Origin: Sordaria brevicollis
Taxonomy: Eukaryota; Ascomycota; Sordariomycetes; Sordariales; Sordariaceae
DNA length: 64,000 nt
Direction of reading: 5' to 3'
NCBI GenBank assembly: GCA_033439795.1
Contig: JAUTDP010000007.1
Location: 1,302,001-1,366,000 of the forward strand
Made by a program: the position numbers and the translations under genes. A model generated the notes under the pieces. The model saw nothing but the letters and a program-made list of their open reading frames with translations, was not told the DNA's origin and did not search any database. This document shows, in pieces, positions 37,440 to 49,628 of the stretch. The number at the start of each line of letters is the position of its first letter. Position 1 is the stretch's first letter.

Positions 37440-38750
37440 CGAATTAATTTTTATCGGAGAATTATTACGGGAAGGTATACGAATACCGCTATTATTCGGG
37501 GGAATTCTACCGCTACTATTATAAAATAAATTCCCGCTACCGCTATAAAGTAAATTATTATTATTATTATAAGGGATACCGTTTAAAGGAATATAATTAT
37601 TAATTAAATTATCTTTATCGGAAAAGAAGAATTTATAATAACCTTTTTAGAAGTAATTATTAACCGATTATTTTTTATAGTAAATAAATTACTTTAAAAT
37701 ATTAATAAAGCCGTCGTTAATAAGGCGAAAGCGAATCGCGCCGGTAAATTCTTTAATAATAATACGGAAGCGGATAAAATAATCGTAGAATTCGTTATTA
37801 ATTAGATTTTTATTAATAACCTTCTCTTAAAAAATATTATAGAAATTATAGAAGCCGCAAAGTATATTAATTATATAATATAAAATTATTAAAGTATATT
37901 AAATAATTTAATTAAATTTATTTAAAAACGAATTAAAATAGGAAATATTAACGATATAAAAAATAGTAATTTATTCGAATAATTAAGGATATAGTAAATC
38001 GATTTAACGACGGCCTTTATATAAATATTATAATCCAGGATAATTAGGAAAGAAAAAAAAGCTTTAATTAATTAAAAGGTATAAATAAGATACGGGGGAA
38101 TACGGATATAATTTTAAAGAAATTAACGTAAGGATAAAACGTAGTAGAGGGAAAATTTACCCTTTTTCTAATATATAAAAGAATTTATTATTAATAAAGC
38201 GTTTAATAATACGTTCGAAATTAATTTTAATATCGGTATTAATTATATTAAATATAAAGATTAGCGAAAGAGGGCAAAAGGGAAATAAATTTTCGCTTTT
38301 ATTTTCGTTAAAAGTTTTTATTATTTTATAGAACGCTTTAGCGTATTTTTAATAGGGAATAATTATTTCGAATCGATTATTATTATTAAAGGAAAGAAAA
38401 GTTTAAAAAAATTTAAAGGGATAAGGGTTTTTATATTTAAAGGAAGGAAATTTTTATATTAATATAAATTATAGTAAAAATATAATTATAATAGGGAAAA
38501 GAAAAGGATAAAAAGAATAAAAGAAAATCTAACGGTTAAAAGGTTTAAAAGCGGTTAAAAAGGTAAATAAATAGGGGAATAGAAGGTAGAAAATAATAGT
38601 AAATAAAGGACGGGACGGCGAATTAAAAAGGCGGAGCGGTTTAATATTTTAATATAACGGTAAATAGAAAGGATAAGATAGATATTAATTACGTTGGCGG
38701 TAAATATGTACCGCGATCGTAGAACGCCGAAGAAGCGGCGTGGATAAATC
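37440..38750 (+). pseudogene. Possible LINE ORF3, decayed (L1)
   Basis: Same region as 20380-21515. It reads NLYNNLFRSNY or EEFIITFLEVIINRLFFIVN depending on register. Basic C-terminus near 38500-38740. Confidence 0.35.
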
Positions 38751-38757
38751 CGCGTCG
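38736..38757 (+). other. 3' stem-loop of LINE (L1)
   Basis: CGGCGTGGA, loop TAAA, TCCGCGTCG: the family hairpin with one transition in each arm. Confidence 0.65.
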
Positions 38758-38889
38758 AGAAATATAACCGGGGTTTTTATTTAGGGCGCTTAACGCCTAT
38801 AATTTTATCCTATAGGGAATCGGAAATAGACCCCATGCTATATTAGCGCTATAGATTTAGTTAGGGAATAAGAATCTTATTTATTACGG

Positions 38890-39940
38890 TTTATATTAGC
38901 GTAAAGACCTCCCTCCTTTAAATATAAAAACCCTTTATCCTTTAAGTTTTTTAAGCTTTTCTTTCCTTTAATAATAATAATCGATTCGAAATAGTTATTC
39001 CCTATTAAAAATATATTAAAGCGTTCTATAAAATAATAAAAATTTCTAACGAAAATAAAGGTGAAAATTCGTTTCCTTTTCGCCTTCTTTCGCCGACCTT
39101 TATATTTAATATAATTAATACCGATATTAAAATTAATTTTAAATATATTATTAAATACTTTATTAATAATAAATTCTTTTATATATTAAAAAAAGGGTAA
39201 ATCCTCCTTCTATTACGTTTTATCTTTATATTAACCTTTCCGAAGCTATATTTATATTCCTTTGTATTTCGCTTATACTTTTTAATTAATTAAAGCCTTT
39301 TTCGCCTTTTCGGCTATCTTAGGTTATAATATTTATATAGAGGCCATTATTAAATCGATTTACTATATCCCTAATTACCCGAATAAATTGCTATTTTTTA
39401 TATCGTTAATATTTTTTACTTTAATTCGTTTTTAAATAAATTTAATTAAATTATTTAATATATTTTAACGGTTTTACGTTATATAATTAATATATTTCGC
39501 GGCTTTTATAATTTCTATAATATTTTTTAGGAAAAGGTTATTATTAAAAACCCAATTAATAGTAAATTTTACGATTATTTTATTTATTTTTATATCGTTA
39601 TTAAGGACTTTACTAGTACGATTCGCTTTTACTTTATTAATAACGATTTTACTAATATTTTAAAGTAATTTATTTACTATAGAAAATAATCGGTTAATAA
39701 TTACTTTTAAAAAGGTTATTACGAATTTTTCCTTTTTAATAAGAATAATTTAATCGGCGGTCGTATTCCTTTAAATAATATCCTCTATAATAATAGTAGT
39801 AATTTACCCTATAATAATAGTAGTAATTTACTTTATAATAATAGTAGTAGAATTCCCCCGAATAATAGTAATATTCGTATACCTTCCTATAGTAATTCCT
39901 TAATAGAAATTAATTCGTTAATTATTTATCCTACCGGTTT
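38890..39940 (-). pseudogene. Possible LINE ORF3, partial (L6)
   Basis: Minus-strand region equivalent to ORF3 of L3, lacking the extreme C-terminus. Unrecognised product. Confidence 0.3.
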
Positions 39941-40209
39941 TATTTTTATTAATAATAATTAGTTCGTTTAATATTAATTTATAATTAATATTATACGTTA
40001 ATATATTCGTTAATTCGACGAATAGAACCGTTTATTCGCCGATAATAATAAAATATTAAAGGTTTTAATTAATTATAAAAAGAAGTAATAATTAAATAAA
40101 TCGTTGCCTTTGCGGCCCAATAATTTTTTAATTAAATAGAAATCCTCCCTTTATCTTCGTTTTAGCGTATTAATAAATAAAAATAAAAGAAAAGGAAGAA
40201 AAGAAAATT

Positions 40210-43200
40210 AAAAATAGCGAGCGAATTCGTTTCGCCGTTCCTTTTTTAATTCGATTATTAAGCGGTATTTATTTAATTATCTTAATTAAAATATTTATAA
40301 TAAGATTCTTTCAACCTTAATTCTATTATTTAAATAAATTTAGAATTATTCTTACGTTTACGGCCAATTAATTATTACGAATTATATATTTACTATCTAA
40401 AAATATTCGAACGTAATATAATAGAATATTTCCTATTTTAATCCGTAGGAATAAATAAAGGTATTAATATTAAGGATTTTCTTTTAAAAAAAGAAGGCCT
40501 TAAGGCCGATTACTTCTATTCTCGCTTAAATAAGGAAGGAATTCTTTATTTTTATTAATAAATAATAATCCTTATTATTTTCTAAAAATTAAGCTCTTTT
40601 TTACTTCTTCTTTTTTTAACCGATTATATACCGTTTTATCGTAATATTATTAAATTTCGGATCGAAGTTAATAATTATAAATTTATACCACCGATTTAAT
40701 TTAATTACCGTTACCGTTAATTAATAATTATAGCATAATATTTATTCTCTTTTCGTAGCGTCTTTTAATTATACTTTTCAATTAAGGGTTAAAAATTCTA
40801 GCGGTTATAACGGTTAGGCGGGTACGCCTATTACCGGGGGCGGTCCTATTATAATCGTTATAAAGTTTTCCGTCGGTATTTATTCCTCTATTTATTTAAT
40901 TTTAATAATATTATTTTCCGGTCTATTAATAAATAATCGACCTTTTATTCGTTTTATTTAAATATAATTAATTATTTAAATTATTATTCCTCGGACGAAT
41001 TTAATTTAATTTATATAGGCGATTTTCTTTTCGAAAACCCTTACCCATTTATTAAAATAGAAGTCGAATAGCGGGTAAAAAGTTTCCATTTTAAAATTCC
41101 GTACCGGCGTAACTTTATACGCCCTAATAACGATTTTTAAATATTTAATCTAATATTTAATTAATTTAATTATTATCCTTCGAAGTTTATTATATACTTT
41201 TATTAATTAATAAAAGGCTAAGGCTCTATATATAATTGTACTTCGAATATATTTAATATAAATCTCCTTTATACGAACGAAGGAATAACCCTAAATCTTT
41301 ATAATTAATTAAATTAATATATTCGTCTAAATTTTTATTTTCTTTTTAATAATTTCTACGTAAATTCGATAATTAAATTTATAGTCTAATTAAACGCTTA
41401 AAAATTTTATTAATTCCGTAAATTAAAATATAATATCCCCGAATTAGAAAATTTCCGTTCTTAATACTCTTATCCGTATAAAATATATTAATTCCGTTTT
41501 ATTCGCTTCGAATTTTATACTTCTTTCCCTTATTTATTCGGAATAAATCTCTTATATTATTTAAAGTATTTTATAATTCTCTTTAGTAATTTTCGTTATA
41601 ATAACGATATTAATATTGTCGGCGAAGCCGATTATAATTATATTTTTAATTATAATTAATTTATAGTATAATAAAGTAATAAAGAGGATAAAAAAAATTA
41701 AGGAGAGGGGGGAGCTTTAGGGTATTTTAACTTTTATAGCGTAAAGAATAGATATTTCGTCGTCGAAAAAAAGGGAATTTCTTCGTTTATTAACGAAATT
41801 CGCTACTTATTTGAAAATTTATTGTAAGAATTGTATTTCCTATAAAATATATAGTAATTATTTATAATTAATTCTATTAAATACGCCTTTAAAATTAAAG
41901 AGTATTAACGATATAACGGCTTTGAATTTCTAAACCGTATATATAATATTTATAATAATACGGATAGTAAATTCGGTCGAACGGTTTATTTAATTACCTA
42001 TTTAACCCTTTAATAAAAAATTAAATTCTTTTATAATTTAAATAAATTTTTTAGCGACGAACGCTTCGAAGATTTTCCCGACGTTATTTAATAATAAAAT
42101 TAACCTCTATACGCCGGCTAATTTTTATTATATAGCGGTTTTTCTTAATTTTTTAAAAACGATTATTTTCGTATTTTTAAACCGCTATAGGAAATATTTA
42201 AAACGAAAATTCGTAATTATAAAAACGGTTATAATTTTTCGGAATAATTCTTTATAAATTTTTAAAAATTTATTCGAATATTAATCAACGCCTAATATTT
42301 TATTCGGAATTATCCGAAATAAAATTTCCTAAATATCCTTTTCGGTAATTAATTCGTTAATAAATAATAAATCGCCGGTATTTAAAGGAAAGGTTTAATT
42401 AAATAAATAATTTGTAGGGATATTTATTTTCGGGAAGAAACGTTTAACGAAAATATTTACTTTATTATTATAATTTTCAATTTTTTTTATTCCTTTATAT
42501 TATTTAAAAATTAAAAATTTAGGCGGGTTTATTAATAAATAATTTTAGGTATAGGCCTATTTTTCGAAAGTTTAAAATTTATTTAAATTCTTTAACGCCC
42601 TTTCGACGTTTTTTTATTATATTATTTACTAAATTTTCGCGTTAATCTTTTTTTTTTTTATTAATACCTTTATAAATTTTATTTAATTCGAAAATATCCT
42701 TTCCCTATATTATTTTTATTACTTCCGTTTCGCATTTTTCGTCGCTATTTTATATTTTAACGTCTATTACTTTGTTCTTCTCCTTCGATTTTTCTTCCAA
42801 TACAGGACGAATTCTTTTATTATATTTATAAATTCTTTATTAAATTTATTGAATATAAATTCTAATTCTTCTTTTATATTAATTTTCGCCGGGATTAAAA
42901 TCTATTATAACGTTACCTTTTATACTTTTTTTATATTTATTAAATTTTAATTATAATTTTCCTTTATTTCCGCTTTCTTAACCTTTCTTTTAATATAAAT
43001 TTAAATTTCCTAAAGATAATAATTTAAATCGGTTTATTCGTACCGTTACGCCCCTTAATATTTAGTTTCGATTTTTAATATTATTTATACGTAATCGATT
43101 ATTTTAATTTTTTTTTCCTATATTATATTATTTATACGGGTCGGTTCCCCTCTAAAAGTAATAAGCCGTATATATTACTATTATATTTATATAAAGAATT

Positions 43201-43780
43201 TTTCGGCTTTTAAATTAATCCTATTCTTTAAATTCTAATTGGGATAATAAAAATTAAAATCCCCGACGGTTATAATTTAATATCTTACTAAGGGTTTTTC
43301 TTCGAAAAATTCGAAGAGGGGAAACCCCTATTCGTATTCCGGTATTTTATATATTTTAATAAAGGAATAAATCGAATAAACGGTTAATAATTCTTTTAAA
43401 TTTTTAAACGTTATAGAAGCTTAATTTCTTTTAATATAGAAATTTAAATCCCTAAAATTCTATTTCTTATTTACGTAAATAATTACCCTCCCTTTTTTTA
43501 AATAATTTACCCCGATATATTTATTGCTCCGTAAATAATAAATATTTTTATTTAAATTCTTACCCGGCTCTTAAATTACTATAATATTATAAATCTCCTT
43601 TTATTCGAATAGTAATTTCCTTTTTTTATACGATTTCCCTATATTTTAATAGAATATTTTTAATTAAATTATTAATTACTTTATAAAGGAGTATTTTTTA
43701 ACCCCGCGGACGGAATAGGAGTAGGAATCTTTTTTTTCTAAATGGCTAATTTAATAGCGGCGATTAAACCGGCGCTATTC
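40210..43780 (-). pseudogene. LINE ORF2 remnant (L6)
   Basis: Minus-strand ORF2. The catalytic box on the plus strand reads ATATTGTCGGCGAAGCCGAT (about 41613-41632), giving G-F-A-D-N in sense: F-x-D with the second Asp lost. The endonuclease GDFN box lies near 43255-43285 and the Cys/His C-terminal motif near 40440-40560. Many stops. Confidence 0.75.
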
Positions 43781-43789
43781 CGAATACCC

Positions 43790-45420
43790 GAACTTTAAGA
43801 ATTTGTAAACGCGTTTATCGGGCCCTTAGCCGTTAACTTCGGTCTAGTAGAAGGCTTATTAATTTATGGGTATAGCTTCTATTTTTATTTTTAAATTCCC
43901 TTTTATAAATAGTAATAATATAAGTGGTAGGGGGGGTATTAAGGAAATTAATATCTTTATCGTCCTTTACCGCCGCCGGTTCTAATATAATACTTCTTTT
44001 AAAGTCCTTTTAGTATATAAATAAGCGTAGCCTTTTAGCGTATTTTATAATAACTTTTGTAATAACTTTTTTAAAAATAGAGTATACTTTCTTTTCGAAA
44101 GTATAATACCCGTATTTTCTATACGGAATATAAAAAATTAGTAATTTATTTTCGTTAAATGGGTAATTCATTTCTTTAAAGTGGTTTTTATTATATTTAT
44201 TTTTATTATAACGTTTATAAATATTAACGTTATAATAAAATTTCCTTAAATATTTTACGCCTTAATAAGTAAAATATTATTAAATATTAGCTGCAGAAGT
44301 AAACGGCTTATAAATATACGCGCTGCCTTCCTAAAGTAGGAATCCTTTACGGAAAATTTCAATTACTTTTATAATTATAACCTTTATTATAAAGAATCCT
44401 TTATTTTTATTAATTCTCTTTTTCTATAAGCGTATTTTAATAATAAAAACGATTAAGTTCGTTTATTATATTTTATAAATAATATCCTTTATCCTTATAT
44501 ATTTAATAATATTCGTTTAAAGGAACCTTTTAACGATTAATATAATAATATTTAAAAATACGAATATTTTTTCGCTAAAGATTTTTTTAACCTATATTTA
44601 ATATTATTAATATTATTTACGTATAATATTATCGAATATAATTTTATAATTTCCGATTGTAAATAGTTTCGTAGCGGTTCGTACAATATTAAAAGTATTA
44701 ATCTTTAAATTGCGAAATATCTTTTTAATTTAAATTTTAATTTCTTCGTTCGTCCGTTTCGAATATTAAATATCGATTATAATATTTCGAATAAAGAAGG
44801 TACGGTCGTAATTAATAGAGAGTATTTTCGGGGGGGGGGGTAATAATTATAATATATTAAAAAATAAATTTAATTTTAGGAAGAATATCCTTTATAATTC
44901 CGGCCTATATTTTCGACGCTTCTTTAACGTTCTTTTATAATTCTTATAAAATCGTTTTCTTTAAATCGTTGAAATTTTTCTTAATAATAATTTAATTATT
45001 ATTAACTTTATTAACCTTAGGGCGTATTACCCTACTTTTTTTCGTAAGGATTTTCGTATATTCGTTAAATAATTTACGAACCTAATTGCAATTTTCGAAC
45101 GAAACGGCGTTATAATCCGAAAATTTATTCGTTTTAATAATAAATTTTTTTATAATTTCGTTATCCTCTTACGTTTTTTCCAAAGTCTTTATAGCGCGCA
45201 CTATATTAGGATCGTTATAAATTGAAAATCCTATAAACGGATTGTAGACGTTATTTTCGAATTTATAATTACCGCTATTAATCGCTATCGGTAGTAACGA
45301 TATATTATTATCGCTATAATTGTCGCGGGATATCGTAAAGGACGTAAAAGACCCTCCTGAGTCGATTCCCGTTGTCGGTTTTCGTTTTGGAGCGCTCCTC
45401 GACCAGAAATCGGCGTTTCC
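43790..45420 (-). pseudogene. LINE ORF1 remnant (L6)
   Basis: Minus-strand Gag-like frame with degraded CCHC knuckles at about 44160-44270 and a G-run of 11 near 44830-44840. Its N-terminal block (45100-45420) is the least mutated of the family. The ORF1 frame is open through the element's 5' end, with no ATG. Confidence 0.7.
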
Positions 45421-45431
45421 GGTTCTAAAGC

Positions 45432-46320
45432 TAATGCCAATCGGAATATAGCTATTAAAATTACGTTCATAAAGGATTGTATAGGCGTTATAAATATCGG
45501 CTTTTATATATATAAATTGGGGAAATTCTTTTTATATTATAAACGTAATCTTTCGAATTTATATAATATTAAATTTTAACGTATTTTCGATTTTTTTTTT
45601 AATATTTTTAGCTTTATTTTATAATATTAGGGATAAACCGAAGGGTAAAGGGTTTATTTATAATTATATATTTAATACACTTCCTGAAAATATAATTTAA
45701 AGTATTACAGGCTATTAACCTTCTTTATAATACCCTTTTATTAATAATTATATTTTCGAAATATAATTTTTCGGATAATAGCGGTAAATAAATATAATTT
45801 GCTGAAATAGTCGTATAAAAGGTAATAATAAATATAATCCTTCGTTTTAATTTTAACCGTTATTCTACGACCCTATTTATAAATAATAATAAAATTATAA
45901 TACTTTACCCAATTATTAATTACTTTTTAAGGACCTTCGATAGTCGAAACGGGCAATATAAAGTTAAATAGCGGATTAAGGACCTTATTTCTATAATCGA
46001 ATAATTAATCTTCCGATAAAGAATCGTTTATTAGGTTTATAAATACCGAATCGACGAATAAATCACTAAAAGATTCGTTAAAAGATTTATTAGAAAATTC
46101 TTTAAAAAGCTCGTTATTAAAAAAGCTACCTTATTTATTACTATTCTTAAAATCGTCGTTTTCGAAGTCGTCCGGCCGAATTAAAGCGATTATCGCCTCC
46201 AAATTATCCAAATTCTATAGCGGTATTTTAGAAATCGAATACGCAATGCGCTATATATTTTAAATACTTAGGAAAGTTAAGGAACGTTCTCGTAATCGAT
46301 ATAATTGAACTTATGTAAAT
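45432..46320 (-). pseudogene. MULE-2 transposase N-terminal fragment
   Basis: Minus-strand frame aligning with the MULE-1 transposase. There is an acidic N-terminus, then VSTIEGP and VINNWVKYYNF (about 45900-45960), KDYIYYYLLYDYFSKLYLF (about 45790-45850), RKYNY for the FAR1-like cysteine, and YPQYYKIKLK after an N-Y-K in place of HNH (about 45620-45700). A frame change by about one base lies near 45590 in an A-run, after which KADIYNAY matches MRSDIYNM of MULE-1. It is cut before the DDE core. Confidence 0.75.
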
Positions 46321-46577
46321 ATAAATAAATTTCATTAATTATAGTATTAAAAGGATAGAGTATCTAATTAAGAAAGAAAGAAAAATAAAAGGAAGCAATA
46401 AAAAGGTTTATATACTAAGCGTTACGTAAATAGCTATTAGGGCCGTACGTTTAATCGGGTATATAAGTAAATAGGGGACCCACTAGCGGAATAAGTTTAA
46501 TATTATTTTATACGGGAAGGTCTTTAAAATATAACGGTCACATTAAAAAAAACTTTTTGAAATTTTCGACTACACCT

Positions 46578-46590
46578 ATAACCCTAACCC
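46578..46590 (-). repeat. Telomere-like string near the MULE-2 end
   Basis: ATAACCCTAACCC on the plus strand, GGGTTAGGGTTAT in element sense, identical to MULE-1 5688-5700. It contains two adjacent TTAGGG-type units and is probably a subterminal motif of this MULE family. Confidence 0.6.
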
Positions 46591-47804
46591 AAATGGTACA
46601 CAAATAAGGAATAGTACACGTCTAAAATTCACATGGTGCACGCGGATGAAATGCCGTATTATATCGTTATTTTCTTATCGTAAGGCGTATTAATTTAATA
46701 ATTCGCGTTCTATCTTTATTAAATTCTCGTCCTCTCCCAATGGGACGGGTCTTTCCTTAAACTCTTCGAAAAGTTTAATCGGTCGGCCGTATTTCGCTAA
46801 GGGAAATAATATCGCGATTTTAATACAATTCTTAAATTCGGTAATTTATTTATTAAAAACTCAAAAAAGTAATAATTATTTTATCGAAAATTAATTCTAT
46901 ATTTATAACGTTAATTAAAATTTTATATTTCCTTAGCCAATATTTACTTAAAATAACGTTGTATCCCGAACTAACTACGATTATTATTTTTTTTTCGAAT
47001 TTTTACCCTTATATTTCGATAATACTTCGCAAATACTAATCGATTATTTCATTATAGTATTTAATATACCCCCTTATAACGTAAAATTAAAAATTATATA
47101 ACTTTTTTATTCTTTATTTTATTATATTACTAATAAAGTCTTTATTTATAAAAATATTACTATTTATTCCCAAATTAATAAGCGTATCGTTCGTAAATAA
47201 AAATTTTTTAATATTACCTATTATAATATAAAACGTAATTAATATTAATCTATTTAAATAATCCTTTAAAAATCCTTTATTTACTTTTATAGTCTTTAAT
47301 AATATTTTTTTTAAAATTCTTTTTAAAATAAATATTTATTAACTTAATTCTTAGGAGGGAATTTAATATTCCTAATATAATTAATTTTCCGCCTTATTAT
47401 TAACCGGCTTATCGTCCTCTTTATTTTTATAATTATAATGATCGATAAATTCGTTAATATAATTAAGGTTACCGTTATAACGGTTAAGGCAATTGTAAAA
47501 ATAGTATCTAATTTCTTTATATATAAAATACTTATTTTCCTCGAACAATTTATAAACTTCCTTACGAATTATATCTAAAGCGCAACAGGAACTACCTCGA
47601 TTACCGCTACCGGTATTAATATTACTACTAATAATATTATTAAAATTCTTATTAAAATCGCTAAAACCCTTAACCTTATTAAAAGAATTCGTAAAAAATA
47701 AAAAAGTATTCTTATCTTTATTATCCTTTTTAACTTTATTATTATAGAAAATATATTAATTAATTTCAATTTTTTTTTTAGCTATTAAAGCGTATTAATT
47801 AAAA

Positions 47805-47847
47805 GAGAAACGCTATCTGTACGGCTATCAAACTCTATTTGTACGGT
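47805..47847 (+). repeat. Left terminal inverted repeat of the MITE
   Basis: Two near-tandem copies of GAAACGCTATCTGTACGG; the second reads CAAACTCTATTTGTACGG. It pairs with 48191-48233. Confidence 0.85.
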
Positions 47848-48190
47848 ACCCCACTTTTATTTTTTTATTATAAGTCTTTCGGAAAATAGTATTTAGATAT
47901 AAAAATTTTACCGCTAAGACCGCTGATCTTTTCCACATTTTTCGGTACTCTTACTAAAACGCCAAGCCCTCGGGAAGTACTTGAAATAATAGGCTTCCCT
48001 TTTAGAATAAAAAAAGTTAAAGGATTTTGGATTTAAAAGGGTACTTAGTTAAAACTTGGGCTTTAGGACTTGGAAAGAGGCCGAGCTGGGGTCTATAAAG
48101 TAGAGAAAAAAATAACAAAAATTCCGGTACTACTTTCATTATTATTAAAGAATATTTAACCTTTGAAATTATAAATCTTAAATTTTCATC

Positions 48191-48233
48191 ACCGTACAGA
48201 TAGCGTTTCATAGCCGTACAGATAGCGTTTCTC
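48191..48233 (-). repeat. Right terminal inverted repeat of the MITE
   Basis: Reverse complement of the left repeat with three differences. Both tandem units are nearly perfect here, so the right end is closer to the ancestral state. Confidence 0.85.
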
Positions 48234-49606
48234 TAAAAATAATATCCTCTTATCTATATCCTTAGAAAAGAGCGTTCTAAATATCATTAAAGAACTTTTA
48301 ATTAAATTCCTACTTCTATAAATTAAGAGGGCGACTATATTCTCCGGCTAAGCGTACGAATTTATTACGGAATTCTTAAAAATCTTTACTTATTTCGAAT
48401 TTCAAATCGTTAAATTTATAAATAACCTTCTCCTTTCAATTGTAATTATAATATTCCGTACGCAAATAGGCGAATAATTCATCGGAAATTTTAATACTAT
48501 ACAATTTATTAACGAAATAAAGCTCGAATTTTTAAACGGCCTTATTAATAATATAGTTTTCGATATATATCTTTTTAACCTTATTATTAAAAAAATAGTC
48601 TGTATTTAATTTAAATTTATTAAAAATATAATGGTATTAAATATCGAAGGTAATAATATCCTTATTTTTCTTATTATAAAAATATAATGGATCTTTCTTT
48701 TTAACTAATAAACGGTTATAGCTAACGGTAAAGAAATTAATAATAAAAGTATTTTTATAATAGTTTTTATTATTATTATTTTCGTTATAATTGACTTAAT
48801 CGGCGCAATCGATATAATTATAACGTTCGAAATTCTTAAAAATTAGAAAAGCGACCTTCTTTTTACGGAAATTAATATTTTCTTTACGGAGGTTAATATT
48901 CTCTTTAATTAGGGTAGCGACTATAAGATATAAATTAATAATATTATGATTTCGAATGGCGACGGCTCTTCCTAATTCCTCCATTTAAAGTTTTATAGCT
49001 ATTAAATTATTATTAATTTTAGCGAATTTATAACGGATTTCGTTCTATTTAATAAAGAAATAAAAATAAAAAGGATAACCCTTAATAAAAAAACTATCCT
49101 TTTATTTATATAGGGTACCCCAAATATTAATACTATTATAATTACTATAATTATCGTTAAACGGGGGATTATTCTAACCGTCGTTAAATAAATCGTTATA
49201 ATAATTTCCGTTAAACGGAATATTATTTTAATTACTATTAAACGGGGTTTTATTCTATTTAATAAAAATTAAACGTAATTCGGCGATTTAATTATAGAAT
49301 TCGATATTCTTCTCGCGTAGCGTGGAATTTTCGTAGTATAAACGGATAGTATTTTCGAGATTTTTTTCGTCGGAATTAAAAACCTCTCTACAATTATCCT
49401 TAAATTATTTAAATAAGAAATTATTGTTACTAATCTTCTTCCTAAATTCCTTACGAAAATTAATATTTTCGATTTTAATAAAAGTAAGAATTTTATTCCC
49501 TAATTAAATTTATAGCGCCAATATAGTATGGGGTCTATCTCCGATTCCCCGTAGGATAAAACTATAGGCGTTAAGCGCCCCGGATAAAAACCCCGGCTAT
49601 AATTCC

Positions 49607-49628
49607 CAGCGCGGACCTATCCGCGCCG
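49607..49628 (-). other. 3' stem-loop of LINE (L7)
   Basis: CAGCGCGGA, loop CCTA, TCCGCGCCG: eight pairs plus one changed position. Confidence 0.65.

Larger units (their letters stand above)
36161..38882 (+). mobile_element. LINE copy L1, segment 3 of 3 (3' part)
   Basis: Carries the ORF2 C-terminus, the ORF3 region, the stem-loop (38736-38757) and the 3' tail of L1. It ends at ATCTTATTTA, where the minus-strand copy L6 resumes in mid-element. L1 was therefore inserted into L6, and the 3' about 380 bp of L6 should lie left of the window. Confidence 0.85.
38883..45431 (-). mobile_element. LINE copy L6, 3'-interrupted
   Basis: Reverse-complement LINE lacking its last about 380 bp (displaced by L1) and ending at the intact family 5' terminus (GGTTCTAAAGC, 45421-45431). 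The 5' end abuts the middle of the MULE-2 transposase frame, so L6 inserted into MULE-2. The first bases of the element are lightly RIP-mutated: GAGTCGATTCCC and GACCAGAAATCGG keep CA or TG-derived bases lost elsewhere. Confidence 0.87.
45432..46655 (-). mobile_element. MULE-2, truncated Mutator-like element
   Basis: Terminal piece of a second MULE, in reverse orientation. Its end at 46655 reads GGCATTTCATCCGCG in sense, related to the MULE-1 repeat, and it carries the same GGGTTAGGGTTAT string (46578-46590 on the opposite strand). Subterminal sequence also aligns with MULE-1, for example TCCCCTATTTACTTAT. The other terminus is absent: L6 interrupts the element at 45431. The piece keeps many CA and TG dinucleotides near its end, so RIP is lighter here. 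Confidence 0.85.
47805..48233. mobile_element. MITE-like element, 429 bp
   Basis: Non-autonomous element with about 43 bp terminal inverted repeats. The first 24 bases, starting GAGAAACGCTATCTGTACGG, are identical at both ends; the next 19 differ at three positions. Each repeat is itself a near-tandem duplication of a roughly 22 bp unit (GAAACGCTATCTGTACGGCTAT). It is flanked by TAAAA on both sides (47800-47804 and 48234-48238), a likely 5 bp target duplication. It keeps CA and TG dinucleotides, so it was hardly touched by RIP. A 64-codon open stretch inside it (48017-48211, minus) has no recognisable product. Superfamily unassigned. Confidence 0.82.
46656..49481 (-). mobile_element. Ty3/gypsy-type retrotransposon remnant (Gag-protease)
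   Basis: Minus-strand fragment with Gag, a zinc knuckle and an aspartic protease, bounded on the left by MULE-2 and on the right by the 3' end of L7. No LTR, reverse transcriptase or integrase is present in the window. A 429 bp MITE-like element interrupts it at 47805-48233. It looks like the oldest layer of the right-hand nest. Confidence 0.72.
46656..49481 (-). pseudogene. gypsy-type Gag-protease polyprotein, decayed
   Basis: Read leftward from 49481. An N-terminal coiled-coil-like part (STLREKNIEF near 49310-49340), an Asn-rich stretch (49130-49260), and a coiled segment beginning MEELGRAVAIRNHNI at 48984 (open to 48796). A Gag core has FNDLKFEISKDF near 48370-48410 and ends near 48240. 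Past the MITE it resumes near 47800. A CCHC knuckle reads KYFIYKEIRYYFYNC (about 47484-47532; C to Y, H to Y). The protease has TLINLGINSNIFI for a D-S/T-G site (about 47150-47190; Ser to Leu and Asp to Asn fit C-to-T and G-to-A changes) and a GYNVILSKYWLRKY block near 46920-46980. Inactive. Confidence 0.72.

Noticed and set aside
45285..45470. Minus-strand open frame of 61 codons beginning MNVILIAIFRLAL
   Set aside because: It spans the junction between MULE-2 and the 5' end of L6, in the wrong register for both; a chance fusion.
47575..47769. Minus-strand open frame of 64 codons with Ile/Leu/Arg repeats
   Set aside because: It is a shifted reading of the gypsy Gag on the same strand; the Gag register gives the zinc knuckle and a normal composition.
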